DNA of 64,000 bases from WTFY01 sp011523795 (GCA_965207475.1 OZ242278.1:1240001-1304000), one strand, 5' to 3'. Shown: positions 43,579-53,900, counted from the stretch's first letter. Made by a program: numbers and translations. Notes: generated by a model not told the origin, from the sequence alone.

Positions 43579-44978
43579 GACCGAACCCTGATCCACGTCT
43601 TCATACCTGAATCCTGATGTGACAACGTGTGGCAGTGAAACAACCAGTTGCCTGGATTGTCCGCAACAAAGGCGATTTCACGAGTCTCTCCACGAAAGAT
43701 CAGAAGTGTATCGCGCATGGGCCCTGTCCTTTCATTCTCATCAATCTCACAGAAATGCTGACCGTGAAGGTGCATGCCGTGTGGGAACACAGTGTCATTC
43801 TCAATGATAAGCCGTACTGTTTCACCGCGCGCTACATCAACCAAAGGTTTTTCAGTCTGTCCTACTGTGCCATTGAAAGCCCAAAACTGGTTGGCCTGGG
43901 CAAGCTTACGAAACGATATGCGTTCACCATCCAGAATGGCATGGCGCATCCTGCCCATCGCACCTCCCTCCATGACAAGCCGTACTTTCACAGATTCAGA
44001 AAGAAGGTTGGGTACTTGCTGAGAGTTTGATGGAAGGGCCCGGGGTACAGGCCGTAGAGTGGAACTCGCAACACCCTTAACCGGGATACTGATCTGTGCG
44101 TGGGCCTGCTTGTTTTCGAAACGTGCAAGATAGGCTGTATCACCTGGTTCTGCAGTGACATCAACTATCAGGTCAGCCCGCTGGGCCGGTGCCAGGAAAA
44201 ACATGTCGACAACTGGCTCAGGCGTTTTAAGCGGCATCCCGTCGAGTGCCATAGTCCAGCCTTGAAGGCCAACTAGCGCAAGCGGAAAAATACGTGCATT
44301 CGCTGCGTTGATTAGTCGAAGCCTAAATCGTTCATGCTGACGAGCAGGCAAAATGAAATCGGACTGGCCATTGGTGGTGATGAAGTTACCATTACGCCCT
44401 GCATGCGAACGGTCATGCCTGGACATGAAGTCGGGAGATAACTGACCGTTTTCCTGCAACAGCCAGTCATCAAGAATCAGAGTCTCTTCGCGATCAATTT
44501 CCGGGGCCGTCGGTTCCTCTACAATGAGTGCACCGTACAGGCCGCGCGCTACCTGTTCGGTCGAGCGTGCGTGGGAATGGTACCAATAGGTTCCTGCATC
44601 AGGTACTTCGAAGTCATATTCGAAGCTGCTACCAGAGGATACAGCTTCCTGTGTAAGTCCAGGTACGCCATCCATTCGGTTATCAATGTGAATCCCGTGC
44701 CAGTGTACCGAGGTTGGTTCCGCCAAACTGTTAACCAACCTGCGGTGTATACGAGAACCTTGTACAACCCTGATTTCAGGACCTGGAACTTTGCCACCGT
44801 ACCCCCAGACATCTGTTGCTGGATATGAATCAGGCAGTAACTGAACCTTTCCAGACATTGGTTCGAGAACTTCTGGACTTCCGCTTGCATCACCGAACCG
44901 TGGGTGAACAACAATCGGCATGACGGCAAGTGACGCCATCCCTTTCAACAAATTTCGTCTTGTTATGAACATCGTCAT
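43575..44978 (-). CDS. Multicopper oxidase (CopA/CueO/laccase-like)
   Basis: Periplasmic three-domain copper oxidase of 467 residues. It has a twin-arginine signal (MFITRRNLLKGMASLAVMP). Copper ligands are complete: HWHGIH, WYHSHARS, HGMHLHGQHF and HCHTLSHQDSGM with a Met axial ligand. ATG 44978 has GGGGGAAAGG upstream. It could oxidise Cu(I) or phenolic substrates. Pairing with a cytochrome c gene suggests a role as a periplasmic terminal electron acceptor or donor. The gene is more AT-rich than its neighbours. Confidence 0.9.
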   Translation of the reverse strand: MTMFITRRNLLKGMASLAVMPIVVHPRFGDASGSPEVLEPMSGKVQLLPDSYPATDVWGYGGKVPGPEIRVVQGSRIHRRLVNSLAEPTSVHWHGIHIDNRMDGVPGLTQEAVSSGSSFEYDFEVPDAGTYWYHSHARSTEQVARGLYGALIVEEPTAPEIDREETLILDDWLLQENGQLSPDFMSRHDRSHAGRNGNFITTNGQSDFILPARQHERFRLRLINAANARIFPLALVGLQGWTMALDGMPLKTPEPVVDMFFLAPAQRADLIVDVTAEPGDTAYLARFENKQAHAQISIPVKGVASSTLRPVPRALPSNSQQVPNLLSESVKVRLVMEGGAMGRMRHAILDGERISFRKLAQANQFWAFNGTVGQTEKPLVDVARGETVRLIIENDTVFPHGMHLHGQHFCEIDENERTGPMRDTLLIFRGETREIAFVADNPGNWLFHCHTLSHQDSGMKTWIRVRS

Positions 44979-45101
44979 GACCTTTCCCCCGAAACCTGAT
45001 CCGAGCAAGGCACGAAAAGTCCTGTTAAGATGTCCGACCGGCAAGTATCCTTTACGGGATGCCCGCAGGTCATGTTAACCTAAGTATTAGCGAGTTGCCT
45101 C

Positions 45102-48044
45102 ATGCCGACAATTGACCGGAAGACACCCCTCATCACGTTCGCATTTCTTGCTGCACTGGCAGGCAGCATGCCGGCAACGATGCTTGCAGAAGAACTTGAT
45201 GAAGCAGCTGATGCTGTCGTCGAACTTGAGGAGATCGTGGTCACTGGCTCACACATCCAGCGCAAGAACCTGGTCAGCGCAAGTCCCGTCACCTCGGTGG
45301 ATGCGGACGAACTGCTGTACCAGGGCACGGTCCGGGTGGAGGACATGGTGCGCACCCTGCCACAGGTCTATTCCGCCCAGAACACCAGTCAGTCCAACGG
45401 CGCCACCGGAACCGCCACCCTCGATCTCCGCAACCTGGGTACGGAACGCACCCTGGTGCTGATCAACGGTCGTCGCATGCCGGCCGGTTCGCCCCTGCAG
45501 GGCGGCATCGGTGCCGACATCAACCAGGTTCCGAGTGCCCTCGTGCAAAGCATCGAAGTACTGACCGGCGGCGCTTCGGTGACCTACGGCTCCGATGCGG
45601 TGGCCGGGGTCGTCAACTTTCTCATGAAGAAGGATTTCGAGGGTGTGCAGTTCGACTACCAGTTCAGCCAGTCCTCGCATCACAACGATTCCGGCAAATG
45701 GCAACGAATCGTCGAGAATGCCGGCTATCCTGCCGCCGATGGTACCGAGACGGACGGCGACACATCCAGCGTGTCGCTGATCGCCGGCACCAACTTCGAC
45801 AACGGGCGGGGCAACGCGACGGTCTATGCCACCTGGCGTGACATCGAGGCGGTGTGGCAGCGCGACCGCGACTACAGTTCCTGTGCACTGAGTGACGATG
45901 CGAACAACTGCCTGGGTTCATCGACCATCCCGCAGGGACGATTCACGAATTTCGGACACACGGACTACCCCGCTCCCGTCGATTTCATCGTGCAGGGCCA
46001 TGAATTCGTTCCCCGCCAGGGCGAAACCTACAACTTCGGTCCCCTGAACTACTTTCAGCGCCCGGACGAGCAGTACACCTTCGGCGCCTTTGCCCACTAC
46101 GACATCACCGAGGAGGCGCAGGCCTACACGGAACTGATGTACATGGATAATCGCACGGTGGCGCAGATTGCCCCGTCGGGCGCATTCTTCGTGACCGAAA
46201 CCCTCAGTTGCGGCAATCCGCTGATGTCCGAACAGCAGTTCCAGGCCATCTGCGGCACGATCGGCAAGACCCGGGATGATGTGCTCGACCCGTTCTGGAT
46301 TGGCCGTCGCAACGTGGAAGGCGGCAACCGCCAGCACGACCTGCACCACACCTCGTTTCGCGGGGTTCTCGGCGTGCAGGGTGAACTCGGAACCAACTGG
46401 AGCTACGATGCCTCCCTGCTGTATGCCGAGGTCCGCATGGATAACACCTATCTGAATGACCTCGGCACAACCAAGATCAAGCGCGCCCTGGACGCAGTGC
46501 ATGACCCGGCTACCGGCGAGATCGTCTGCCGTTCCGTGCTGGACGGGACGGACCCGGATTGCGTGCCCTGGAACATCTTCGAGGAGGGCGGGGTCACCCG
46601 GGAGGCGCTCGACTACATCGTCCTGCCGCTGACTGCCCGCGGCGGCACGGACCAGCTGATCGCCAGCGGTTTCCTGTTCGGCGACCTGGATGAGTACGGC
46701 ATACGGCTGCCGGCGGCAGACACCGGCATCGCCATCGCGCTCGGTGCAGAGTTCCGCGACGAGAACCTTGATTTCAAGCCCGATGAAGCCTACCGCTCGG
46801 GTGAGGGCGCCGGCCAGGGTGGGGCGAGCCGTCCGGTCTCGGGGGGCAGCAGCGTCGCCGAGCTGTTCCTGGAAGCCAATGTCCCGCTGGTCGAGGCACG
46901 GCCGTTCGCCGAGGAGTTGTCGCTGGATATCGGGCTGCGTTACTCGGACTATGAATACGGTGGAAGCGTGGAAACCTACGGGCTTCGAAGCGGCTGGGCG
47001 ATCAACCAGGATGTCAAGTTGCGCGGCAGTTTCCAGCGGGCCATTCGCGCCCCGAACGTGCGTGAACTGTTTCAGCCCGAGGGCTTCAACCTGTTTGACA
47101 TGAGCAGCGATCCCTGTTCCGGGGAGGTCGAAGGCGGTCTCGACGGGGTCACGAGTGCGGGGCGCAGCTTCGAGGAGTGCGCGCGCAGCGGGGTGACCGA
47201 ACAACAATGGGGCAGCGTCCCCGACTCGCCAGCCAACCAGTACAACTTCCTGCAGGGCGGCAACACCGACCTGAAGCCGGAATCCTCCGATACCTGGACC
47301 ATCGGCATCGTCTTCTCGCCACGGGCCATCGACGGGCTGACCGTCTCGCTCGACTACTACAGCATCGAGGTCGAGAAAGGCATCAGCAGCCTGACGCCGG
47401 AGTTCGTTCTCAACGAGTGTCTGGACGGTGACCTCGTGCTGTGCGAACGGATCAACCGGGGCGTGACGGGAGACCTGTGGGTCGGCTCGGACGTGGAGAG
47501 CAGCGGCCATATCGTCTCCAGGCAGGAGAACCTGGCGATCGAGAAGGTGGTGGGTTATGACCTGGTTGCCGACTATTCCCTGGACCTCGGCACCTGGGGC
47601 TACCTCGACATCCACAATGTGCTCTCGCTGATCGACAAGTGGGAGCAGCAGGAGGTTGCCGGGGCACCGGTCGAGGACTGCGCCGGCAAGTGGGGATTCG
47701 TGTGCGGATCGCCAACTCCCGATGTGCGTAACCGGATGCGGGTAATCTGGACCACGCCCTGGAATCTCACTGCGACCCTGATGTGGCGCCATCTCGGGGA
47801 GGTGGATGACCGCAACAAGGACGGCGTGGATCTCGAGGACATCGACTACTTCGACCTGTCGGCCCTGTGGGAGGTGAACGACAGCATCCAACTGCGCGCC
47901 GGCATCAACAACCTGTTCGACCGGGAACCCCCTATCGCCGGCAATGGCGCAGGACCCACAAGCGGCGGCGGCGGCAACACCTATCCCGGCCTGTACGACG
48001 CCCTGGGCCGGTACGGGTTCCTCGCCGTCAGCCTGTCCTTCTAG
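45102..48044 (+). CDS. TonB-dependent outer-membrane receptor
   Basis: Outer-membrane transporter of 980 residues. A signal peptide (LAALAGSMPATMLA) is followed by a TonB-box-like segment (VELEEIVVTGSHI), then a plug domain (LRNLGTERTLVLINGRRMP ... YGSDAVAGVVNFLMKKDFEG) and a beta-barrel ending in LGRYGFLAVSLSF with a terminal Phe. The type resembles receptors common in Xanthomonadales and alphaproteobacteria. The ligand is unknown. The gene is strongly GC-rich, unlike the AT-rich multicopper oxidase gene that diverges from it. A fragment of higB begins at the next base after its stop. Confidence 0.93.
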   Translation: MPTIDRKTPLITFAFLAALAGSMPATMLAEELDEAADAVVELEEIVVTGSHIQRKNLVSASPVTSVDADELLYQGTVRVEDMVRTLPQVYSAQNTSQSNGATGTATLDLRNLGTERTLVLINGRRMPAGSPLQGGIGADINQVPSALVQSIEVLTGGASVTYGSDAVAGVVNFLMKKDFEGVQFDYQFSQSSHHNDSGKWQRIVENAGYPAADGTETDGDTSSVSLIAGTNFDNGRGNATVYATWRDIEAVWQRDRDYSSCALSDDANNCLGSSTIPQGRFTNFGHTDYPAPVDFIVQGHEFVPRQGETYNFGPLNYFQRPDEQYTFGAFAHYDITEEAQAYTELMYMDNRTVAQIAPSGAFFVTETLSCGNPLMSEQQFQAICGTIGKTRDDVLDPFWIGRRNVEGGNRQHDLHHTSFRGVLGVQGELGTNWSYDASLLYAEVRMDNTYLNDLGTTKIKRALDAVHDPATGEIVCRSVLDGTDPDCVPWNIFEEGGVTREALDYIVLPLTARGGTDQLIASGFLFGDLDEYGIRLPAADTGIAIALGAEFRDENLDFKPDEAYRSGEGAGQGGASRPVSGGSSVAELFLEANVPLVEARPFAEELSLDIGLRYSDYEYGGSVETYGLRSGWAINQDVKLRGSFQRAIRAPNVRELFQPEGFNLFDMSSDPCSGEVEGGLDGVTSAGRSFEECARSGVTEQQWGSVPDSPANQYNFLQGGNTDLKPESSDTWTIGIVFSPRAIDGLTVSLDYYSIEVEKGISSLTPEFVLNECLDGDLVLCERINRGVTGDLWVGSDVESSGHIVSRQENLAIEKVVGYDLVADYSLDLGTWGYLDIHNVLSLIDKWEQQEVAGAPVEDCAGKWGFVCGSPTPDVRNRMRVIWTTPWNLTATLMWRHLGEVDDRNKDGVDLEDIDYFDLSALWEVNDSIQLRAGINNLFDREPPIAGNGAGPTSGGGGNTYPGLYDALGRYGFLAVSLSF

Positions 48045-48182
48045 ATGCCCCGGCACGGGACGATTGATCCTAGTGGAATCCGAGCAGGTCAGCACAGCAT
48101 ACGGATCAATGATCAATACCGCGTTTGTTTTGTCTGGCGACGAAGAGAAGCCTGTCAGGTTGAAATCGTCGACTACCACTAA
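48045..48182 (+). pseudogene. higB: Truncated HigB toxin remnant
   Basis: Directly after the receptor stop, a frame of 45 codons reads GIRAGQHSIRINDQYRVCFV and ends CQVEIVDYH. This is the C-terminal part of RelE/HigB-type toxins, which normally have about 90 residues. The N-terminal half is missing, replaced by the end of the receptor gene. It was found by translating the gap between the receptor and higA. The remnant is in the normal place, 11 bases before higA. It is very unlikely to be an active RNase. Confidence 0.8.
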
Positions 48183-48193
48183 GGAGAACTGAC

Positions 48194-48484
48194 ATGGCCA
48201 AGCTCAAGAACATTCATCCCGGCGAGGTGCTGCCCAGAGACTCCCTCGAGCCGCTGGGCATCAGCCAAAACAAGCTTGCGAAGCGCATCTCCGTACCGCC
48301 TCGCCGGATCAACGAAATTGTTCTCGGTAAACGCGCCGTCACGGCAGACACAGCCCTGCAGCTGTCGCGTTACTTTGGCAATAGCGACAAGTTCTGGATG
48401 GGACTGCAGGATAATTACGGCCTGGAAGACTCAGGGAACAAGATTGCCGGTACGCTTGAAAAGATTTCAAGCCGTGCCGCATAG
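48194..48484 (+). CDS. higA: HigA-family antitoxin (XRE helix-turn-helix)
   Basis: 96 residues. It begins with the HigA signature NIHPGEVLPRDSLEPLGISQN, followed by a helix-turn-helix (LAKRISVPPRRINEIVLGKR) and TALQLSRYFGNSDKFWMGLQ. An AAGGAGAA ribosome-binding site overlaps the end of the higB remnant. With the toxin broken, it is an orphan antitoxin that may persist as a DNA-binding regulator. Confidence 0.93.
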   Translation: MAKLKNIHPGEVLPRDSLEPLGISQNKLAKRISVPPRRINEIVLGKRAVTADTALQLSRYFGNSDKFWMGLQDNYGLEDSGNKIAGTLEKISSRAA

Positions 48485-48700
48485 AAGAAATCTCCCTGCA
48501 CCCCTGGCCCGCTCAAGGATCAGGGGCGTTAAGCCCAGAAGTGGCCTAGGTGCTGTCGCCGACGGCAGTGCGGTGTACCCGGCCGATATGATCGCGCACC
48601 TTGCCCTGTGCGCGATCCACCAGAGTGAGCGCCCTCACGGTGTGTTCGGACAGGCAGGACAAGTTCTCCGGCCAATCGCAAGAGACCCTAAAATGCCAGT

Positions 48701-49435
48701 TCAGTATCCCAGAACGCTATAGTTGCCATCCACGATCAGATGAATGGAGACGTACAGCCCCAGCAACGCGCACAGCACCCAAACGGAATTCATCGCGATA
48801 ATGTAGGTGTACAGCTCACGCCGGCTGATCAGAGTCTGTCTTTTGGCTACGAAGAAGCTGACCCAGTAAACCGAGGTGACGTAGGTCCATTGCCAGAACA
48901 GCATAACCCCGAGAATGCCTACAAAGAGAGCGGGCAGGAGGTCGGCTGTGTACGCTGCGTAAAGGATGAGTGTCGGAACCAGTGTTACAAAACCGTTGGC
49001 AATGTCCGCGTTGTAGCCGAAGGTTCGGCGGTCCGAATAGGAGCTGTCATACTGAGAGTAGGTAGCCCAGACATCGGCCCAGAGCGTCGATGACAAAACC
49101 CGTGTCAAGGGAACCTTCGTGACAAGGAACTCGGTAATCGGTGAGCGTCCGGATTCACGCCTTCGCTCACGCCAAAACCCGGTGCGTGTCTCAATATAGT
49201 CCAGTCGAAAGTACAGGCATATCTCCCAATAGCAGATCAGCAGGTTGACCGAGAAAAACAGGCTCAAAAGGAAATGGATGACGTTCAGATCCCCGTGAAT
49301 GAAGTAACGCGTACCGATGCCCAGTAGTGCGAGGATCGTTATGGCAAGTAACGCGAACAGGCCCACCGGTATCGTCAGGCCAGCCTGTTCTGCATCTTGC
49401 TCGGGCAGTGCTCGATCGGCGCGGTATTCGGGCAT
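48701..49435 (-). CDS. Membrane protein, possibly EBP/EXPERA-type sterol isomerase
   Basis: Integral membrane protein of 244 residues with about five hydrophobic helices. Several features recall the emopamil-binding protein (sterol delta8-delta7 isomerase) fold: W-x2-Y-S-x2-D-S-x-Y (WATYSQYDSSY), a downstream helix with Asp and Pro (NADIANGFVTLVPTLI), and the C-terminal MNSVW, matching the M-N-x-x-W of EBP. The His of the EBP active site is not obvious. It is divergent from the sterol methyltransferase gene, inside a sterol gene cluster. Function is inferred from motif memory and context; it could be another EXPERA protein or unrelated. Confidence 0.45.
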   Translation of the reverse strand: MPEYRADRALPEQDAEQAGLTIPVGLFALLAITILALLGIGTRYFIHGDLNVIHFLLSLFFSVNLLICYWEICLYFRLDYIETRTGFWRERRRESGRSPITEFLVTKVPLTRVLSSTLWADVWATYSQYDSSYSDRRTFGYNADIANGFVTLVPTLILYAAYTADLLPALFVGILGVMLFWQWTYVTSVYWVSFFVAKRQTLISRRELYTYIIAMNSVWVLCALLGLYVSIHLIVDGNYSVLGY

Positions 49436-49664
49436 GCTTCCTGATCTTCACGGGTAGTTCAATGTCACGGTGCGCCTATTGTACTGCCTGTCTCTGCTGA
49501 AAACCTCATCTGCTTGCAACAGGGCTTGAAGTATTTCAGCAGGTACTCGAGCTTCACCTCTCCACATTCCAGCAGTCATGCCCGGCTGGTGCATCTCGAT
49601 ACCTCATTATCGAAACACCTAGCCGGACGAGAGTTATGTCCGTGAGACACACCCCGCTCCAAGG

Positions 49665-50813
49665 TTGATTTTGTCACACCAGACATGTACCTTGAATGCG
49701 CTGGGAGAGACCCATCGAGCCAACACTTCTTGCAATACTCTACCCCTGGATATCGTGTCGACCCGTCAAAACAAACGCTCGGCGAGCAAACATACTAAAC
49801 AATCAAGATCTCACTCTCTCGGGGATCTCGCACCGGATGAAGTGAAATCCGTGGTCGATCAATACACCGGGTTCCACAATGCCAACCTGGAGCACAGAAA
49901 AGAGAGCTACCAATTGCTCGTCAATCACTACTATGACCTGGTGACTGATTTCTACGAGTTCGGCTGGGGACGATCCTTTCATTTTGCCCCACGACAGCGG
50001 GGCGAGAGCTTCAAGGCGTCGCTGCTCAGGCACGAGCATTTTCTTGCTGACCAGCTGTCCCTGAAACCGGGGATGCAAATACTTGATGTGGGGTGCGGGA
50101 TTGGTGGACCGATGGGCAATCTTGCCCGCTATTCCGGTGCCAGCTTTGTTGGCATCAATAACAACGCCTACCAGATCGAGCGCGCGAAAGAGCACACCCG
50201 CGATGTCCAGTCGTTATGCCGCTTCATCCGCGGCGATTACATGCAGATTCCAGAAAGTGACAACTGCTACGATGGCGCCTTCGCCATCGAGGCCACGCCC
50301 CATGCTCCGAACAAAACCGCGGCATTCAAGGAGGTTTGCCGCGTCTTGCGCCCAGGTGCCTGTTTTGCCGGCTACGAGTGGTGCCTCACCGAGAACTTCG
50401 ATCCACAAAACCCGGAGCACCAGCGGATCAAGAAAGACATTGAGAAAGGGGATGGGCTGCCGGATATCGCTAACACATCGGAAGTCTGTATTGCCTTTCG
50501 CGAAGCCGGATTCGAAATCCTGGAAGCCCGCGACCTTGCCCCAGAATCGCATCCGGACACACCCTGGTATCGTGCCTTGCAGGGTCGCGACATCAGCCTT
50601 ACAAGCATTCCACGCACGCCCGTCGGGCGTGCCTTGACGAACCTGGTGCTAAGGGTGGGCGAAAAGCTGAGGGTGTTCCCTGAGGCAACGGCCATGGTAA
50701 GCACACTGTTAAACCGGGCGGCGGATGCGCTAGCAGAAGGTGGCAAGTCGGGTATTTTTACTCCTATGTATTTTTTCCTGGTCCGCAAACCCGACACTCG
50801 TGAGACGGAATGA
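49665..50813 (+). CDS. Sterol C-24 methyltransferase (Erg6/SMT type)
   Basis: SAM-dependent methyltransferase of up to 382 residues. Family signatures are clear: YEFGWGRSFHFA (97-108), SAM motif LDVGCGIGGP (140-149), IEATPHAP (208-215), YEWCLTENFD (237-246) and IEKGDGLP (259-266). These correspond to the sterol-binding and SAM-binding regions of yeast Erg6 and plant SMTs, rather than tocopherol or cyclopropane enzymes. It would add a methyl to C-24 of a sterol side chain. The start is uncertain: TTG 49665 or GTG 49755, with conserved sequence only from about residue 52. It converges on the sterol operon. Confidence 0.88.
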   Translation: MILSHQTCTLNALGETHRANTSCNTLPLDIVSTRQNKRSASKHTKQSRSHSLGDLAPDEVKSVVDQYTGFHNANLEHRKESYQLLVNHYYDLVTDFYEFGWGRSFHFAPRQRGESFKASLLRHEHFLADQLSLKPGMQILDVGCGIGGPMGNLARYSGASFVGINNNAYQIERAKEHTRDVQSLCRFIRGDYMQIPESDNCYDGAFAIEATPHAPNKTAAFKEVCRVLRPGACFAGYEWCLTENFDPQNPEHQRIKKDIEKGDGLPDIANTSEVCIAFREAGFEILEARDLAPESHPDTPWYRALQGRDISLTSIPRTPVGRALTNLVLRVGEKLRVFPEATAMVSTLLNRAADALAEGGKSGIFTPMYFFLVRKPDTRETE

Positions 50814-50941
50814 AGCCTGTTTTGACCATGGATTCCTCTGCAGGACTGCCATTCCCGTACCGATTTGCCTCTTGCTTGCTACCCCGGAGAGCACAAAGGT
50901 CCTGAACGGCTTTCATGCCAGGTTCAGGAGAGCGTCATGCT

Positions 50942-53900
50942 TCAGCCAGCCGTGGCGGCGGTGGCAGGTGTGACGGAGGTCGTCAATTCCAACCGGGTCT
51001 GGCGTCGCTGCTCGTAGAGACCAAGTGCGTGCAAGGGAAAATACTGCCTATACAGGACGTAATCCAGCAAGGCCGTACGAAAAAAGACCCCGGCCATGTC
51101 TTGCCTGGGCCACGTTCCATTTGCATTCTGGGTGCTGAGCAAATACTGGATACCCCGCGAAATCGCGTTCCAGCCTGGATCGCCCGCTTCGAGGAGTGCA
51201 AGCAATGCCCAGGCAGTTTGGATGACCTGGCTTTCCTCGTGCTCGACATACCGGCCGGTCAAGCAGCCGCTATGGTGCTCACCCCATCCTCCGTCTCGGT
51301 GCTGCCGATCCAGTAACCACCGGCAAGCCAAGCGCAGTGCCGGGTCACTCGGCGGGGCCCCAGCGGCAAGCAGCCCCCTGATCCCGAACAAGGTCCCATA
51401 AATGAACTGAACGCCCCATACGCCACGCCACGATCCATCGATTCCCTGGGTCCGGCGAAGCCAGATACCCGCCTGAGAGATAGCATTTCTCACAGTCCGG
51501 TCCATGAGCTGGGGGAAGTGTTCCTTGCAAGCGGCAAGCGCCACAAGACAAGAAGCGGTGCACTCGACATAGGAATGCTCGGTCATCGAGTCGCCAAACA
51601 TTTCTGCCGGATTCAGCCACTCGAGACCAAAAATGGAGCGTTGTGCCTCGTAGCTGCCAAAACCTCCGTCACGGTTCTGGCCCCTCAGCATAAAGCGTAT
51701 CGCATCTGCGAGCACTGTTGTGTCCGCGGAATTGTGCTCGGCAGCGATAATCCCGGCCACTGCTTCGGCAGTGCAGTCAGTCACAGGCCAGCCATGCCAT
51801 CCTCCTGCAAAACACCAGCCACCTTTGGGATCATTTCGATACGCCTCGCGAAATCCGTCGAAGCTGGCTCCAATCTGTTGCCGGTACAGAAAGCCGGCCC
51901 CCGCTCGAAGCGCGTTGCGAACCCTGCCATCCTCGGGCACTGTCGCCAGAGACTGCAAAGAGAAACCGGTATCCCACGAGGCACTTTTGGCTCCGGTGAC
52001 TCGCGCCCCATGCTCCTCATCTTCCCAGATCCAGCCGTCGAGCCGTGCAAGCGCTTGCTGGATGTCGGGGTCATTTGAATCGTGCAGCCATACGGCCAGA
52101 ATGTTGAGGAGACCGCTGACCGGAGAAATGCTCGTATGGCTGGTGGTTTGCAACTCCCACTTGATCTGCCGGACGATTGCATGCATACACCGGGCTCGAA
52201 GCCGCTTCCCGTGCCATCGTTCGAACAATCCCGCAATCACATATCCGGCCCGAAGCCATGCGCTTGGACGCTTGTAAAGATCAGCGTCTCGCAAGAGATT
52301 GCGGCCCGAGGGAAAATCCACATTGGCAAACCCCTGGGGAAACAGCTCCTCTCGTAACGAGGCGATTGTGGACGAGACCGGCACCTGGTACCGATGCGGG
52401 TATACCGCCGCCATCGCCATGTAAATAAGCCGGGTATGGCAGTACCAGTTCGAGGGATGCAGCGCGATCCTGCGCGGCAGGCCCCACAACTCCGGCAGAA
52501 TGGCATGGACTCCGCGCCAGTCGTAGAGATTGAGCAGCGCCAACCAGAACTTCCCCCAACTTGGGATGCTGACAACCCCCTCGGTCTGCAGGAATTGACG
52601 CGCCGGCTTGATTAACGGGTCATCTTGCCCGATTCCGAGCAGCCTTGCTGCCACGTACACCAGGGTGGTAACAAACAGGTGGGGGGGCGAGTGCTCGTGC
52701 AAACCCCACGAGCCTCCTTCGAGACGGGTCTGTTCGAAGGAGCGCAGCACACGCCGGCGACGGCCGGGCTCAAGAGGTTGTTCAATAATATGGTGCAGCA
52801 GGACGTATTGAGCCGTGAGCATGGGGCACCAGACCATCTCGCCTTCCCAGGCTCCGTCCTCACCCTGAAGGTCCAACAAGTGTGCAACCGCACGCTTCAT
52901 TGCCGGTCTGGCATCGATTGAAACTACTTCCCTCGGGCGAACAGGCTGGGAAGCACTGGCTTTCGTTGGCATGGAGAATTGAAACACGCCAGCCAAGGTG
53001 CCCCAGGTCTGATCGTCAATTTCTCCTCCCCTGTTTCGCACCTTGTACAGCAGCTGAATGCTTCGCAGGAGCCACACCAAACGAACAGCCAGCGCATGAA
53101 GGGTATCCCGGGCCCTTCGCCAGGCAAGCCGGTCACAGGATCTTGGAATTTGCCCGAGAATTGCACGGGCCACTGTCCCGAAAAAGGCAAAACCCATGCT
53201 GAGGACCGATCCGTCTTCACAGGCCAGTAAACGCACGGTCCGGTCTCGGTATGCAGGATATGCCCGGGCGTTACGGTAGATCGTGTGCCGGAGTGCCACG
53301 GCCTCGGCCCGGTGATCCGCAAAAACCTCGTAAAGCCCCATTGCCAGAAATGCCGGAGCCCGGGTTGCCCGGTAGCGTTTGGCAGTAAAGCTGCGAAAGT
53401 CCTCGTTCTCGGCCAGTGCAAGCGCATCCCCGAAACCGAAGGTCATTCCCATTGCCGTCATCGGATGATAGTGCCCGGCTGCATCGCCAATCAGCACGCG
53501 GTGTGCGCTCCCGTATGTTACGCGCGGTCTCAGCTTATTGGCTGCGACGTGAAATTGCCCATCCCGCAATGCCTGGACAAACGCTGACCTGAGCGACTCC
53601 GGCAACAAGTTGGTGTACGAGTCCAGCAAGAAGCCAATCCGGTCCCGGGGGGTTGTACGATCCAGCGGAACATCGACGATCAATCGGATACAGTCCTCTT
53701 CGAGATGGTATATGAGAACCGGGCCCGGCCCCCCGAGCAGCACATGCCCGTACTCCTTCAGCGCCAGGCTCACTCCTTTTACGATGACACCCACCGTCTG
53801 CGAACAGATTCTCGGGTTCGTCGACAAACCCAGTGACTGCCGAACAATCGAGGCCTGGCCATCAGCGCCCACAATGCGCGTGGTGTTCACGGATTTGATG

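Noticed and set aside
45918..48179. 753-codon open frame antisense to the TonB-dependent receptor
   Set aside because: It is a shadow frame of a GC-rich gene. It has no signal peptide, domain or ribosome-binding site, while the opposite frame is a complete receptor.
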